A DNA stretch of 64,000 nucleotides. It comes from Mycolicibacterium fluoranthenivorans. Lineage in GTDB: Bacteria > Actinomycetota > Actinomycetes > Mycobacteriales > Mycobacteriaceae. The stretch covers positions 3,534,001 to 3,598,000 of the forward strand of contig NZ_JAANOW010000001.1 of the NCBI RefSeq assembly GCF_011758805.1. Direction: 5' to 3'. The translations under genes and the position numbers were made by a program. Below the pieces are notes generated by a model that made no database searches, was not told where the DNA came from, and saw only the letters and a list, made by a program, of their open reading frames with translations. Below, piece after piece: positions 8,540-17,780 of the stretch (positions within the stretch are counted from its first letter, which is position 1; each line of letters opens with the position of its first letter).

Positions 8540-9686
8540 GCGCACCGGCCATCAGCAACGCGACCACCCCGGCGACCGGCACCAGCGCCAGGCCCGCCCG
8601 AAGTCCCGCGGCGTCCGCGATCAGCCCGACCACCGGGGGCGCGGCCACGAACCCGACCCGCATCAGCCAGGCCACGATCGTCAGCCCACTGCCGGGCCGC
8701 AACCCGGGCAGCCGGTCGGCCGCGTGCATGGCCGCGGGTACCGCGGTGGCCATCCCGAGGCCCGCCGCGGCGAACCCCGCGACACTGGACACCACCGACG
8801 GATAGGCCAGCGCCGCGCCCATCCCCACCGCGACAATCACCCCGCCACCGCGCACCACGGCGCGCTCACCGAACCGGTCCACCAGTCGGTCACCGAGCAA
8901 CCTGCCGACGAACATCGCGCCGGCCAGCGCGATGTACCCGGACACCGCGACCGCGTCGGATGCGCCGAGGGAACGCAGATACAGCGTCGCCCAAGAGCTT
9001 CCGGCATCCTCGACGATGGCGCCGGCGATGGCCAGCGCCACCAGTGCGGCCAGCACGACGTACACCACGGGTCCGGCGCGTGCACCGCTCCCCTGCCGGG
9101 CCCGGGCATGCTCGTCGTGTTCGGCGCCCTTGAGCAGGTACGGCCAGACGAGCAGGGCCACCGCGGCGAACAGCACCGCCGACAACCCCAGGTGTGCGGC
9201 ACGGCTCATGCCGAGCACCAGCGATCCCGCACCGAGCAAGCCGCCGAGCACCGCACCGGCGGCCCACACCGCATGCAGCGAATTGATGATCGAGCGGCCG
9301 TAGCGGCGCTGCACCCACAACCCGTGCGAGTTCTGTCCGACATCGGCGAGGGCGTCACAGCAGCCGCCGGAGAACAGCACCACCGACACCAGCACCGGCG
9401 AGGGCGCCCAGCCGACCAGGCCCACCAGCGCCGCCAGCGCGGCCGAGGCGAGCACCGCGACGCGCGCCGAACCGAATCTCCGAATCACCACACCGGCGGC
9501 CAGGCCCGCCACCAGCGCGCCGCCCGGGAACGCCGCCACCATCACGCCGTAGGCCGCATTGCTCAGCCCCAGGTCGGCCTTGATCTCGGGAAATCGCGGG
9601 AGCAGGTTGGCGAACGTGGCCCCGTTGATGAGGAACAGCGCGGCCACCGCGATCCTGGCGTGCCGCACTTCCCGTCCGGACTTCAC
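8493..9686 (-). CDS. MFS transporter (YbjJ/YfcJ-like)
   Basis: A 397-residue protein with about 12 hydrophobic segments and the major facilitator layout, including LLPRFPEIKADLGLSNAAYGVM near the first helix, which resembles the sugar/YbjJ-like group. The substrate is unknown. The frame is open to 9710, but the GTG at 9686 lies 8 nt after TATCGT and gives a more typical N-terminus (MKSGREVRHARIAVAALF). It is divergent from malQ with starts about 75 bp apart. Confidence 0.7.
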   Translation of the reverse strand: MKSGREVRHARIAVAALFLINGATFANLLPRFPEIKADLGLSNAAYGVMVAAFPGGALVAGLAAGVVIRRFGSARVAVLASAALAALVGLVGWAPSPVLVSVVLFSGGCCDALADVGQNSHGLWVQRRYGRSIINSLHAVWAAGAVLGGLLGAGSLVLGMSRAAHLGLSAVLFAAVALLVWPYLLKGAEHDEHARARQGSGARAGPVVYVVLAALVALAIAGAIVEDAGSSWATLYLRSLGASDAVAVSGYIALAGAMFVGRLLGDRLVDRFGERAVVRGGGVIVAVGMGAALAYPSVVSSVAGFAAAGLGMATAVPAAMHAADRLPGLRPGSGLTIVAWLMRVGFVAAPPVVGLIADAAGLRAGLALVPVAGVVALLMAGALSGRQLPARSSAPPP

Positions 9687-9761
9687 GGACGCCGACGATA
9701 CTGGGCCCATGTCGGCTGCTCGCCCGCGACGTGGAGCCGTGAATCCGGCAAGATTGCCGGC

Positions 9762-11879
9762 ATGACTGAACTAGCCGACCTGGCCGTGCGGTACCGGGTG
9801 GCGACGGAGTTCGTGGACTGGACCGGGCAATGGCATCCGGTGCCGGAGTCGACGCTGGTATCAGTCCTTGACGCCCTCGGCGTGCCCGCCGGCACCGACG
9901 ACGAACGCCGGGCCGCGTTACGGGCCCACGACCGCGAGTACTGGGAGCGCACGCTGCCGCCGACGGTCGTCAGCAAGGCAGGCACCGCGACGCCGTTCTG
10001 GGTGCACGTCACCCATGGCGACCCGGTCGGACTGTGGCTGCGGTTGGAGGACGGATCGGTGCGCACCGGTTTACGTCAGCTCGAAAACAACCGCCCACCA
10101 TACGATCTGGACGGCCGACTGGTCGGGGAGGCCACCTTCGAGCTGCCTGCCGATCTGCCCCCGGGCTACCACCACCTGCACGCCCAGACCGGCGGCACCG
10201 ACACCAGCACCCTGCTCATCGTCTCCCCCGCGTCGCTCACCCCGCCGCCGGGACGGCAGTGGGGCCTGGCCACCCAGCTCTACAGCGTGACATCGGAAAA
10301 CTCTTGGGGAATCGGCGATCTGACCGACCTGACCGACCTCGCGGTGTGGTCCGCGACACGCCACGATGCCGGGTTCATCCTGGTGAACCCGCTGCACGCC
10401 GCGGCTCCGGTGGCACCGATGGAGCCGTCACCGTATCTGCCGACCTCGCGGCGGTTCGTCAACCCGCTGTATCTGCGGATCGAGGCCATCCCGGAATTCG
10501 CGTTCCTGCGCAAACGCGCCCCCCTCGGTAAGGCGCGCGCCGAACTCGCCGCCCGGTCGCGCCGCAAGAAGCGCATCGACCGCGACGCGGTGTGGAAGGT
10601 CAAGCGGGCGGCGCTCGCTCAGGTGTACCGGGTCAAGCGTTCGGCAGGCCGCGAACTGGCGTACGCCGCCTACATCGCCCGGGAGGGCCGCAGCCTCGAC
10701 GACTTCGCCACCTGGTGTGCCCTGGCCGAGGAGTACGGCGGCGACTGGCACACGTGGCCCGAAGCGCTACGGCATCCCGCGAACCCGGCCGTCGCCGAGT
10801 TCGCTGCCGGCCACGCCGCGGCCGTCGATTTCCATCGCTGGCTGCAGTGGCTGCTCGACGATCAGCTCACCGCCGCCCAGGCCACCGCCGAGCAGGCCGG
10901 GATGGCGCTGGGCATCATGCACGACCTGGCGGTCGGGGTCGATCCCGACGGCGCAGACGCCTGGGCACTGCAGGATGTGCTGGCCCTCGGCGTCACCGCG
11001 GGCGCACCGCCCGACGAGTTCAACCAGCTGGGCCAGGACTGGTCGCAGCCGCCGTGGCGGCCCGACCAGCTGGAGCGAGTGGGCTATGCGCCGTTCCGGG
11101 CATTGGTCAACGCGGTGCTGCGGCACTCGGGCGGGGTGCGCATCGACCACATCATCGGTCTGTTCCGGCTGTGGTGGATCCCCAAGGGTGCCGCCCCCAC
11201 CGAGGGCACCTATGTGCGCTACGACCACGAGGCGATGATCGGCATCGTGGCGCTGGAGGCGCAGCGGGCAGGCGCGGTGGTGGTCGGCGAGGATCTGGGC
11301 ACGGTGGAGCCGTGGGTGCGCGACTACCTGCGCGAGCGCGGACTGTTCGGTACCTCGATCCTGTGGTTCGAACTGGACCGCGACTCCGGCGAGAACACAC
11401 CTCTGCCCGCGGAGCGCTGGCGCGAGTACTGCCTGGCGTCGGTGACGACGCACGACCTGCCACCGACGGCGGGCTATCTGGCCGGCGAACATGTCCGGCT
11501 GCGCGACGAACTCGGGCTGCTGACGCGGCCCGTCGAGGAGGAGTTGGCGGACGACAAGGCCGAGCTGGCGGCCTGGCTGTCGGCGCTGCACCGGCTCGGG
11601 CTGGTCGGAACCGACCCGGATACCGCCGAGATCATCCGCGGGCTGTACGCCTACCTGGGCCGCACGCCGTCGCGGCTGCTGGCCCTGGCGCTGCCCGATG
11701 CGGTCGGCGATATCCGCACCCAGAATCAGCCGGGGACCACCGACGAGTACCCGAACTGGCGGGTGCCGCTGGCCGGGCCGGCGGGCAATCGGCTGCTGCT
11801 GGAGGACGTGTTCACCGATCCGCGGGCCGGCGCCCTGGCAGATGTAATGAAAGCGCAGGTACGGACGATCAACCCGTGA
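9762..11879 (+). CDS. malQ: 4-alpha-glucanotransferase (amylomaltase)
   Basis: From the ATG at 9762 the product is 705 residues, the length of actinobacterial MalQ with its N-terminal extension. GH77 motifs are clear: GGVRIDHIIGLFRLWWIP with the nucleophile Asp at about 461, VVGEDLGTVEPWVRDYL with the acid/base Glu at about 509, and SVTTHDLPPTAGY at about 562. It transfers alpha-1,4-glucan segments between maltooligosaccharides in glycogen metabolism. The open frame upstream of 9762 runs through the antisense MFS gene and is not part of the protein. Confidence 0.92.
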   Translation: MTELADLAVRYRVATEFVDWTGQWHPVPESTLVSVLDALGVPAGTDDERRAALRAHDREYWERTLPPTVVSKAGTATPFWVHVTHGDPVGLWLRLEDGSVRTGLRQLENNRPPYDLDGRLVGEATFELPADLPPGYHHLHAQTGGTDTSTLLIVSPASLTPPPGRQWGLATQLYSVTSENSWGIGDLTDLTDLAVWSATRHDAGFILVNPLHAAAPVAPMEPSPYLPTSRRFVNPLYLRIEAIPEFAFLRKRAPLGKARAELAARSRRKKRIDRDAVWKVKRAALAQVYRVKRSAGRELAYAAYIAREGRSLDDFATWCALAEEYGGDWHTWPEALRHPANPAVAEFAAGHAAAVDFHRWLQWLLDDQLTAAQATAEQAGMALGIMHDLAVGVDPDGADAWALQDVLALGVTAGAPPDEFNQLGQDWSQPPWRPDQLERVGYAPFRALVNAVLRHSGGVRIDHIIGLFRLWWIPKGAAPTEGTYVRYDHEAMIGIVALEAQRAGAVVVGEDLGTVEPWVRDYLRERGLFGTSILWFELDRDSGENTPLPAERWREYCLASVTTHDLPPTAGYLAGEHVRLRDELGLLTRPVEEELADDKAELAAWLSALHRLGLVGTDPDTAEIIRGLYAYLGRTPSRLLALALPDAVGDIRTQNQPGTTDEYPNWRVPLAGPAGNRLLLEDVFTDPRAGALADVMKAQVRTINP

Positions 11880-11944
11880 CTGAAGTTTCTACGGGTGCTC
11901 AACTGCGATATCTTCGCAACGCACCGCGATAACCCGGAGGTCAC

Positions 11945-12388
11945 GTGAAGAAGCAAGTTGTTCTCGGTATCGGCGGGTTCGCCGTGCTCACGGCGGCCGC
12001 CTCGGCCACCCTGGTCAGCGCCGGTGTCGCGAGTTCGGACCCCAACGGGTCCAGCCCCTACAGCGTGATCGGCGAACCGTACGGCAAGGCCGTCGCCATT
12101 CTCAAGAGCCAGGGTGTGCGCTCCAGCTTCGGCGGATCCATCGGCAGCGACGTGCCCCAGGCACAGTGCATCGTCAGCGGACAGAAGGCCACCTCCGCCG
12201 GGAAGATGATCCTGGAGCTGAACTGCACCCAGAAGGCGTATGAAGACGCGCAGGCCTCCACCCCGTCCAGTGGTGGCGGCGCATCCGCCGGCGTGCCCGG
12301 TGCACCGAACGTCGGCGCCAACGGTGTCACCACGGTGACGCCGACCCCGGTCGGCCCGCAGCCCGGAATGTCGATCCCGGGGGCCTGA
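11945..12388 (+). CDS. Small secreted protein with PASTA-like segment
   Basis: A GTG with a good ribosome site (CGGAGG) starts a 147-residue protein. Residues 1-28 are a Sec signal peptide (FAVLTAAASATLVSAGVASSD). The mature part has one globular segment with two cysteines (about residues 74 and 98), including YGKAVAILKSQGVRSSFGG, reminiscent of a PASTA-type fold, and a Gly/Pro/Thr-rich tail. It looks like a mycobacterial exported conserved protein of unknown function. It follows malQ by 65 bp on the same strand. Confidence 0.7.
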   Translation: MKKQVVLGIGGFAVLTAAASATLVSAGVASSDPNGSSPYSVIGEPYGKAVAILKSQGVRSSFGGSIGSDVPQAQCIVSGQKATSAGKMILELNCTQKAYEDAQASTPSSGGGASAGVPGAPNVGANGVTTVTPTPVGPQPGMSIPGA

Positions 12389-12395
12389 TACCCGC

Positions 12396-13271
12396 GTGAA
12401 GTACGCCGTCATCGCGCCGGTCGCCGCGGGTGTCACCGCCGACGGGCCGTGGATGGCCGGGTTCGCCCGCCACCTCGAGGACTGCGGTTTCGAGTCGATC
12501 GTCGCGGTCGAGCACACCGTGCTGATGGCGCACTACACCAGCGTGTACCCGTACGACCCATCCGGACGGGTGGAGCTGGCCGCCGACTGCCCGGTACCCG
12601 ATCCGCTGGAACTGCTGGCGTTCCTGGCGGGCCAGACGCGCGAGCTCGGCCTGGCCACCGGTGTGCTGGTGCTGCCCAATCATCATCCGGTCGTGCTGGC
12701 CAAGAGAATTGCCAGCCTGGACGCCCTGTCCGGCGGTCGGCTGCGGCTCGCGGTGGGCATGGGCTGGCTGCGCGAAGAAGTGCGGGCGTGCGGCGCACCG
12801 TTCGAGGCACGGGGCCGGCGCGCCGACGAACAGATCGAACTGATGCGTCTGCTCTGGCAGGACCACCCGGACGGGGTGACCTTCCACGGCGAGTTCTTCG
12901 ACGTCGACTACGCCATGTGCTATCCGAAGCCCCTGCGGCCGATACCCATTCACATCGGTGGACACACCCTGGCGGCGGCCCGGCGGGCCGGCCGGCTCGG
13001 CGCCGGGCTGCAACCGCTCGGGGTCAGCGGCGCTGACCTGACGCGCTTGGTCACCGCGATGCGTGCGGCGGCCACAGCGACGGGGCGCGACGCGGCCGCG
13101 CTCGAGCTGTCGTTGGGACACCTTGTCACGAAGATCGACGCCGCAAGGTCCGACCGGCTGGCCGAACTGGGCGCCGACCGCATCGTGCTGGCCATGCCGC
13201 CGACCGCCGACCTGACCGAGGCCAAGGACGCGTTGTCGGCATGCGCACAACGACTCGGGTTGTCGCGATGA
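12396..13271 (+). CDS. LLM-class F420-dependent oxidoreductase
   Basis: The 291-residue protein has the luciferase-like monooxygenase fold: GFESIVAVEHT near residue 30, TGVLVLPNHHPVVLAKRIASLDALSGGRLRLAVGMGW in the middle and PIPIHIGG toward the C-terminal third. In mycobacteria this group uses F420H2 rather than FMN. The start is GTG, 8 bp after the previous stop. It overlaps the next gene by ATGA, so the SnoaL-like protein is probably its partner in one unassigned pathway. Confidence 0.82.
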   Translation: MKYAVIAPVAAGVTADGPWMAGFARHLEDCGFESIVAVEHTVLMAHYTSVYPYDPSGRVELAADCPVPDPLELLAFLAGQTRELGLATGVLVLPNHHPVVLAKRIASLDALSGGRLRLAVGMGWLREEVRACGAPFEARGRRADEQIELMRLLWQDHPDGVTFHGEFFDVDYAMCYPKPLRPIPIHIGGHTLAAARRAGRLGAGLQPLGVSGADLTRLVTAMRAAATATGRDAAALELSLGHLVTKIDAARSDRLAELGADRIVLAMPPTADLTEAKDALSACAQRLGLSR

Positions 13272-13732
13272 GCCTCGATCCCGCCGACCGGCTGGCGCTG
13301 GCCGATCTGGTGCACCTCTACGCTGCCGGCGTGGATGATCGCCGGTTCGCCGATGTCGTCGAGTTGTTCACCGACACAGCGGAATTCCGGCTACCCGCCC
13401 CGCCGCAGGAGTTGAACCCGGTGCGGTTGCACTGTGGCCGGGCCGGGGTGCGCACCGCGATGGCGACGCTGGCGGGAGTGGCCCGCACCGAACACGCCGT
13501 CGTCGGCGAGGTGTACACCGCGGGCCCCGAAGCCGGCTACGCCTTGGGCCGCATCACGTGCATCGCCCACCACTGGACCCGCAGCGGCCAGGAGATCAGC
13601 GATACGGTGTGGCATCTGCGCTATGACGACGAATATCTGCGCACCCCAGCGGGCTGGCGCATTCACGGCCGAGCGCTGACCATCAACGCGATCGAGACGC
13701 GAGCCGCCCGGCGGCTGCGAGAGCAGCCGTGA
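13268..13732 (+). CDS. SnoaL-like/NTF2-superfamily protein
   Basis: A 154-residue protein starting at the ATG that overlaps the stop of the F420 oxidoreductase. The opening DRLALADLVHLYAAGVDDRRFADVVELFTDTAEF is the usual first helix pair and strand of SnoaL_4-type alpha+beta cones. Such proteins act as dehydratases, isomerases or non-catalytic partners. The coupling to an F420 enzyme points to a shared substrate, not identifiable from sequence. Confidence 0.75.
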   Translation: MSLDPADRLALADLVHLYAAGVDDRRFADVVELFTDTAEFRLPAPPQELNPVRLHCGRAGVRTAMATLAGVARTEHAVVGEVYTAGPEAGYALGRITCIAHHWTRSGQEISDTVWHLRYDDEYLRTPAGWRIHGRALTINAIETRAARRLREQP

Positions 13733-13763
13733 CGCCGGTGGCCAGGGGGCTGCGTGACTGGGC

Positions 13764-14807
13764 TTAGTCGTCCGGGAAGAGCTCTCCAACAGCGGCTCGG
13801 GCTGAGCCACCGACCCCGATGAGGGTCGCGGATCCAGGTCCTGTCCAGTCGCCATAGCCGAGCAGGTGCAGGGCGGGTTCCTTGACTGCGCGGGTGCCCT
13901 CGACGGCAATGGTGCCGTCCGGCTCTCGCAGGTGCATCGGCCGCAGGTGGGCCAGGGCCGGGCGAAAGCCGGTCGCCCACACGATGACATCCGCGCGTTG
14001 TTCGCGGTCGGCCCAGTAGACCCCGTCGGTAGTCAAGCCCTCGAACATCGAGACTGCGTGTAGCACGCCACGTTGCCGGGCTGCCAGGACGGGGGGAATC
14101 ATGACGATGTCGCCGAGCGCGGCGATGCCGCCGGTGTCGGGCCGTCCGGCGGCCAGGTCAGCGACGCGCCTGGTGGCGATCTCGAACAGCGCGCGCCCGT
14201 CGACGTCGTCGGGCAGGAACCGCGGCGGGGTGTGGGTGACCCAGGTGGTGGTGGTGGTTTCGGAGATCTCGGCGAGCAGTTGTGCAGCGGAGTTGCCACC
14301 GCCGACCACCACGACATGTTTGCCCGCGAAGGGGGCGGCGTCGCGGTAGTGCACAGTGTGTAACTGCTGTCCGCGAAAGGTGCGTGCACCGGGGTAGATC
14401 GGCCAGAAAGGTTGATGCCAAGTGCCCGTCGCGCTGATTACCCGCCGGGTACGCCACCGACCCGCAGAAGTCGTCACCTGGAGGTGGTCACCGTCGCGGA
14501 TGACCTCACTGACATGGACGGGCCGACGCACCGGGAGTTCATAGCGCAGCTCGTAGGCACTCAGGTAGTCCACTACGTGCCGGGCGGGGGGAAATCCGCT
14601 GGGCCAGTTGGGCATGGGCCATCCCGGCAGCGACGAGTACTGCGCCGGGGAGAACAGGGTCAGCGACGCCCAGGTGTGCGGCCAGGCGCCTCCTGGCACC
14701 GACTGATCGTCGAGGATGACGAAGCGGTGCCCGGCCCGGCGTAGGTAGTAGCCTGCGGCAAGTCCGGCCTGGCCGCCGCCGATGACCACCACGTCGACGC
14801 TGTTCAC
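13764..14807 (-). CDS. FAD/NAD(P)-binding flavin monooxygenase (ArsO-like)
   Basis: From the GTG at 14807 the protein has 347 residues. It carries GGGQAGLAAGYYLRRAG at the N-terminus (FAD site) and VVVVGGGNSAAQLL around residue 165 (NADP site), plus VIWATGFRPALAHL near the end, the typical ATG motif. It resembles the single-chain flavoprotein monooxygenases found in arsenic clusters. A TTG at 14819 is an alternative start. It is the last gene of a minus-strand unit with a redox-disulfide protein and an ArsP-like permease, about 20 bp after the former's stop. Confidence 0.75.
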   Translation of the reverse strand: MNSVDVVVIGGGQAGLAAGYYLRRAGHRFVILDDQSVPGGAWPHTWASLTLFSPAQYSSLPGWPMPNWPSGFPPARHVVDYLSAYELRYELPVRRPVHVSEVIRDGDHLQVTTSAGRWRTRRVISATGTWHQPFWPIYPGARTFRGQQLHTVHYRDAAPFAGKHVVVVGGGNSAAQLLAEISETTTTTWVTHTPPRFLPDDVDGRALFEIATRRVADLAAGRPDTGGIAALGDIVMIPPVLAARQRGVLHAVSMFEGLTTDGVYWADREQRADVIVWATGFRPALAHLRPMHLREPDGTIAVEGTRAVKEPALHLLGYGDWTGPGSATLIGVGGSARAAVGELFPDD

Positions 14808-14827
14808 CTGATTTCGCAAGTACGCCG

Positions 14828-15064
14828 TCAGCGTTCGGCGATGAGCTGGGTGAGGTCCTTGACGCTGGGCACCTTTCCAGCCACGAGGACTTCCTCGTCG
14901 ACCACCAGTCCGGGGGTTTTCATCACGCCATAGCCGGCGATCTGGGCGTAGTCGGTGACGGCCTGGATCTCGGCGTCCAGACCGAGTTGGGTGAGCGCCG
15001 CACGAGTGCGCTCCTCGAGGGTGTGGCAGTTGCGGCAGCCGGGTCCGAGGATCTTGACGATCAC
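14828..15064 (-). CDS. Thioredoxin-fold redox-active disulfide protein
   Basis: A 78-residue protein from a GTG with GGAGT 6 nt upstream. It has the motif ILGPGCRNCHTLEE with CxxC at Cys10/Cys13, the cis-proline segment GVMKTPGLVVDEEVL and a C-terminal helix, matching the small redox-disulfide-2 group. Genes of this group often follow ArsP-like permeases and may reduce a substrate or the permease cysteines. The start is 33 bp after the permease stop. Confidence 0.82.
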   Translation of the reverse strand: MIVKILGPGCRNCHTLEERTRAALTQLGLDAEIQAVTDYAQIAGYGVMKTPGLVVDEEVLVAGKVPSVKDLTQLIAER

Positions 15065-15096
15065 GAGAACACTCCGTTCGGTGGGGATGGTTGGGG

Positions 15097-16161
15097 TCAG
15101 CCAACGAGGTTGAAAAGGAATCCGATGATCATGATTCCCACGGCCACCGTGCCGAAGAAGACCGCCAGCAGCGGCGGCTTCATCACTCGGCGCAACATGA
15201 CCGCCTGCGGGACCGACAAAGCGATGGTGCTCATCGTGAACGCCATCACGGTACCCAGCGACATTCCCTTGGCCCACAGCGCTTCTGCGATCGGCACGAC
15301 GCCCGCGCCGTTGACATAGAGGGGTACTCCTGCCAGTGTCGCGACCACGACCGCGAAGGGATTGTCCGGTCCGGCGAAGCGCACGAAGAAGTCGGCCGGA
15401 ACCCACCCGTGGATGGCCGCTCCGATGCCGACTCCGAACAGGACCCACAGCCACACGCTGCGGAAGATGTCCTTCGTCTCCTCGACCGCGGCACTGACCC
15501 GCTCGGCCAGCGAGGGCACGTGCCCTTCGGTCCGCAGCGTCGCCACCTTCGTGGCGAACACCATGTCCTCGACCCATCGGCTGAGGTCGAAGCGCGAGAA
15601 GATCCAGCCGATCACCAGGGACAGCACACTGCCCGCGGCCACGTAGGCGGCAGCGATGGGCCAGCCGAACTGGTCACCGATCATGATCGCAGCGATCTCG
15701 CTGACAAGCGGAGAGGCGATGAGGAAGGTCAGCGTGATCGACAGCGGGATGCCCGCCGCAACGAATCCGATGAACAGCGGAATCGAACTGCACGAGCAGA
15801 ACGGCGTCACGACGCCGAGGACGACGGCAAGCGCCAGCCCCACGAACAGTCCGCGGCCTTGCAGATAGTCCCGGGCCTTGTCCAGATCCAGGCTCGCGCG
15901 CAGCATGCCGACGACGAACATCAATCCGGTGAGCAGAAGGAAGATCTTCACCGTGTCGTAGAGGAAGAACTGCACGGCGCCGACGGCACGGGTGTGGAGA
16001 TCCAACCCCAGCCAGCCAACGATCGCATCCCAGATGTACTCGTTCAGGGCGTAGAGGGCAGCCCAGCCGACTGCGGCCAGCACCAGGACGCCCAAGGTCC
16101 GCGTGCGTTCCGAGACGCCGCCCGGACCGGCGTCGGAGGCGTGACGGGAGACGGCACCCAC
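15097..16161 (-). CDS. Permease of the ArsP/DUF318 family
   Basis: The 354-residue membrane protein has about eight helices and the signature TPFCSCSSIPLFIGF, the cysteine-containing motif of the ArsP_1 family. Characterised ArsP proteins export trivalent organoarsenicals; related proteins move Cu or Zn. The neighbouring redox-disulfide and flavin monooxygenase genes fit an arsenical-type operon. No ArsR gene is adjacent. The GTG start lies 6 nt after TACGGT, suggesting a leaderless transcript. Confidence 0.78.
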   Translation of the reverse strand: MGAVSRHASDAGPGGVSERTRTLGVLVLAAVGWAALYALNEYIWDAIVGWLGLDLHTRAVGAVQFFLYDTVKIFLLLTGLMFVVGMLRASLDLDKARDYLQGRGLFVGLALAVVLGVVTPFCSCSSIPLFIGFVAAGIPLSITLTFLIASPLVSEIAAIMIGDQFGWPIAAAYVAAGSVLSLVIGWIFSRFDLSRWVEDMVFATKVATLRTEGHVPSLAERVSAAVEETKDIFRSVWLWVLFGVGIGAAIHGWVPADFFVRFAGPDNPFAVVVATLAGVPLYVNGAGVVPIAEALWAKGMSLGTVMAFTMSTIALSVPQAVMLRRVMKPPLLAVFFGTVAVGIMIIGFLFNLVG

Positions 16162-16260
16162 CTGGTTACCGTACAGGCACGATCAGCCCGGCCGGCCTGC
16201 ATGCCACCGGATCACCACGACGGCGACGTCGTCGCTGTTCTGCGCCATCGGGTGTCGGTG

Positions 16261-16752
16261 TCACGCGCGCGGGCTGGTTCCCGCAGCGCCGTCGGCCAGC
16301 TCTTGGAGCAACCAATCCAGCAGCGGCTGTTGACCTTTCAGGATCTTCAACCGTGCCGTGGGCATATCGAACCAACCGACCCGGTCCAACTCCGGGTACT
16401 CCTTGAACTTCCCTGAACCCCGGGGCCATTCCAGGGTGAAGGTGTTGCTCACCGCGCAGCCGGTATCGAGGTCACCCTCGACCGCGAAGGCGGTGACGAT
16501 CTTGCCGCCGGGCTGCTTCAACGGCGCGAACGCGATCGGCGGGCCGTCCGGCGCCGCGATACCGACCTCCTCGGCGAACTCCCGGCGGGCCGCCGCCCAC
16601 GGGTCCTCCTCGTCGAGGTACTCCCCTTTGGGGATCGACCACGCGCCCTCGTCCTTTCGCACCCAGAACGGCCCGCCCGGATGGCCCAACAGCACCTCGA
16701 GGACACCATCGGTCGTGCGGTACAGCAGCAGGCCTGCACTCCGACGGGGCAT
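16261..16752 (-). CDS. NUDIX hydrolase
   Basis: From the ATG at 16752 the product has 163 residues. The NUDIX box is complete at residues 43-65: G43, E49, R57-E58 and E61-E62-V63-G64. The family hydrolyses nucleoside diphosphate derivatives or damaged nucleotides; the substrate is unknown. The start sits 6 nt after TACAGT with no ribosome site, so it is probably leaderless. It is divergent from the SGNH hydrolase gene. Confidence 0.85.
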   Translation of the reverse strand: MPRRSAGLLLYRTTDGVLEVLLGHPGGPFWVRKDEGAWSIPKGEYLDEEDPWAAARREFAEEVGIAAPDGPPIAFAPLKQPGGKIVTAFAVEGDLDTGCAVSNTFTLEWPRGSGKFKEYPELDRVGWFDMPTARLKILKGQQPLLDWLLQELADGAAGTSPRA

Positions 16753-16937
16753 CGCCCCACTGTAGGGACCGACCGTGACATCGCCCACACGGGCCGTGAA
16801 CACGGGATGAATGCGCCGCCACCGGGCGGCGTCCATCATCCGCATTGGGTGTGAAGCACCGCGTTGACCTGCACCGGAAGCGCAGACATCCCGGTCGATG
16901 TGTGGTGTGCCGCGGGCGAATCGGGGTGGCGGAGCAC

Positions 16938-16943
16938 TACAGT
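16938..16943 (+). promoter_or_regulatory. -10 hexamer for leaderless SGNH hydrolase
   Basis: TACAGT is followed by 7 nt and the GTG start at 16951. The same hexamer appears on the other strand 6 nt before the NUDIX start (16759-16764). Confidence 0.55.
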
Positions 16944-16950
16944 CACCACC

Positions 16951-17742
16951 GTGGTCGACGTCCACTACTCACGTTATGTCGCCTTGGGTGACAGCCAGAC
17001 CGAGGGACTCTGGGACACCGATGACACCGGCGCCCTCATCGGCTTCGCCGATCGGCTGGCCTGGCTGCTCGACAGCTACTCCCCGGGTATCGAGTACGCC
17101 AATCTCGCGGTCCGTGGCAAGCGGATCCGCGACGTGCTGGACGGGCAGCTGCCCGAGGCCGTGGCCATGCGACCCGACGTCGTCACGATGTGCGTGGGCA
17201 TGAACGACGTGACACGCCCGGGCCGCAAGTTCGACCAGGCCCTGGTCGATCTGGACATCCTGCACGACCGGCTGGCCCTCACCGGCGCGACCGTGGTGAC
17301 GACGACCTTTCCGAATCTGGCCAGGGTCCTGCCCGCCGGCCGGATCCTGGTGGCGCGCGTGCTGCGGATCAACGATGTCATCCGCGCCGCGGCCGACCGG
17401 CACGGCTTCCGGCTCATCGATCTGTACCACGCCGATTCGATGACCGACCCCGAGAACTGGAGCACCGACCGCGTGCACGGCAGCACCAAGGGCCACCAGC
17501 TGTTCACCGCCGCAGCGGCGGAGGCGCTGGGATTACCGGGCAGCAACCACGACTGGGCGTACGCGGCGGCGGCGGACACCGAGCAGTCGCTGCGCTCGCG
17601 GCTGTACTCGCAGGCCATGTGGACTCAGAACATGCTGATGCCATGGATCTGGCGGCATCTGCGCGGGCGGTCGGCCAGTATCGGCGGCGGCCCCCGGCAT
17701 CCGCAGCTGAGCCCCGTGGTGGCCCGGTCAGACGCCCGGTGA
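16951..17742 (+). CDS. SGNH/GDSL-type hydrolase
   Basis: The 263-residue protein has the SGNH blocks: ALGDSQTEG with nucleophile Ser15, GMNDVTRPG (block III Asn) and DRVHGSTKGHQ (block V Asp and His). It has no clear signal peptide. Members hydrolyse esters or acyl groups on lipids or sugars. The GTG at 16951 is chosen because TACAGT lies exactly 7 nt upstream; the frame is open to 16864 but that part is not family-like. Confidence 0.82.
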   Translation: MVDVHYSRYVALGDSQTEGLWDTDDTGALIGFADRLAWLLDSYSPGIEYANLAVRGKRIRDVLDGQLPEAVAMRPDVVTMCVGMNDVTRPGRKFDQALVDLDILHDRLALTGATVVTTTFPNLARVLPAGRILVARVLRINDVIRAAADRHGFRLIDLYHADSMTDPENWSTDRVHGSTKGHQLFTAAAAEALGLPGSNHDWAYAAAADTEQSLRSRLYSQAMWTQNMLMPWIWRHLRGRSASIGGGPRHPQLSPVVARSDAR

Positions 17743-17780
17743 TCCGGCTTTCGCGCTGAGTGCGCCCGCGAGGGTACGGA

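Noticed and set aside
8724..9761. Long upstream extension of the malQ frame
   Set aside because: It is antisense to the MFS gene and reads as shadow sequence rich in Arg, His and Gln; the family N-terminus begins at the ATG at 9762.
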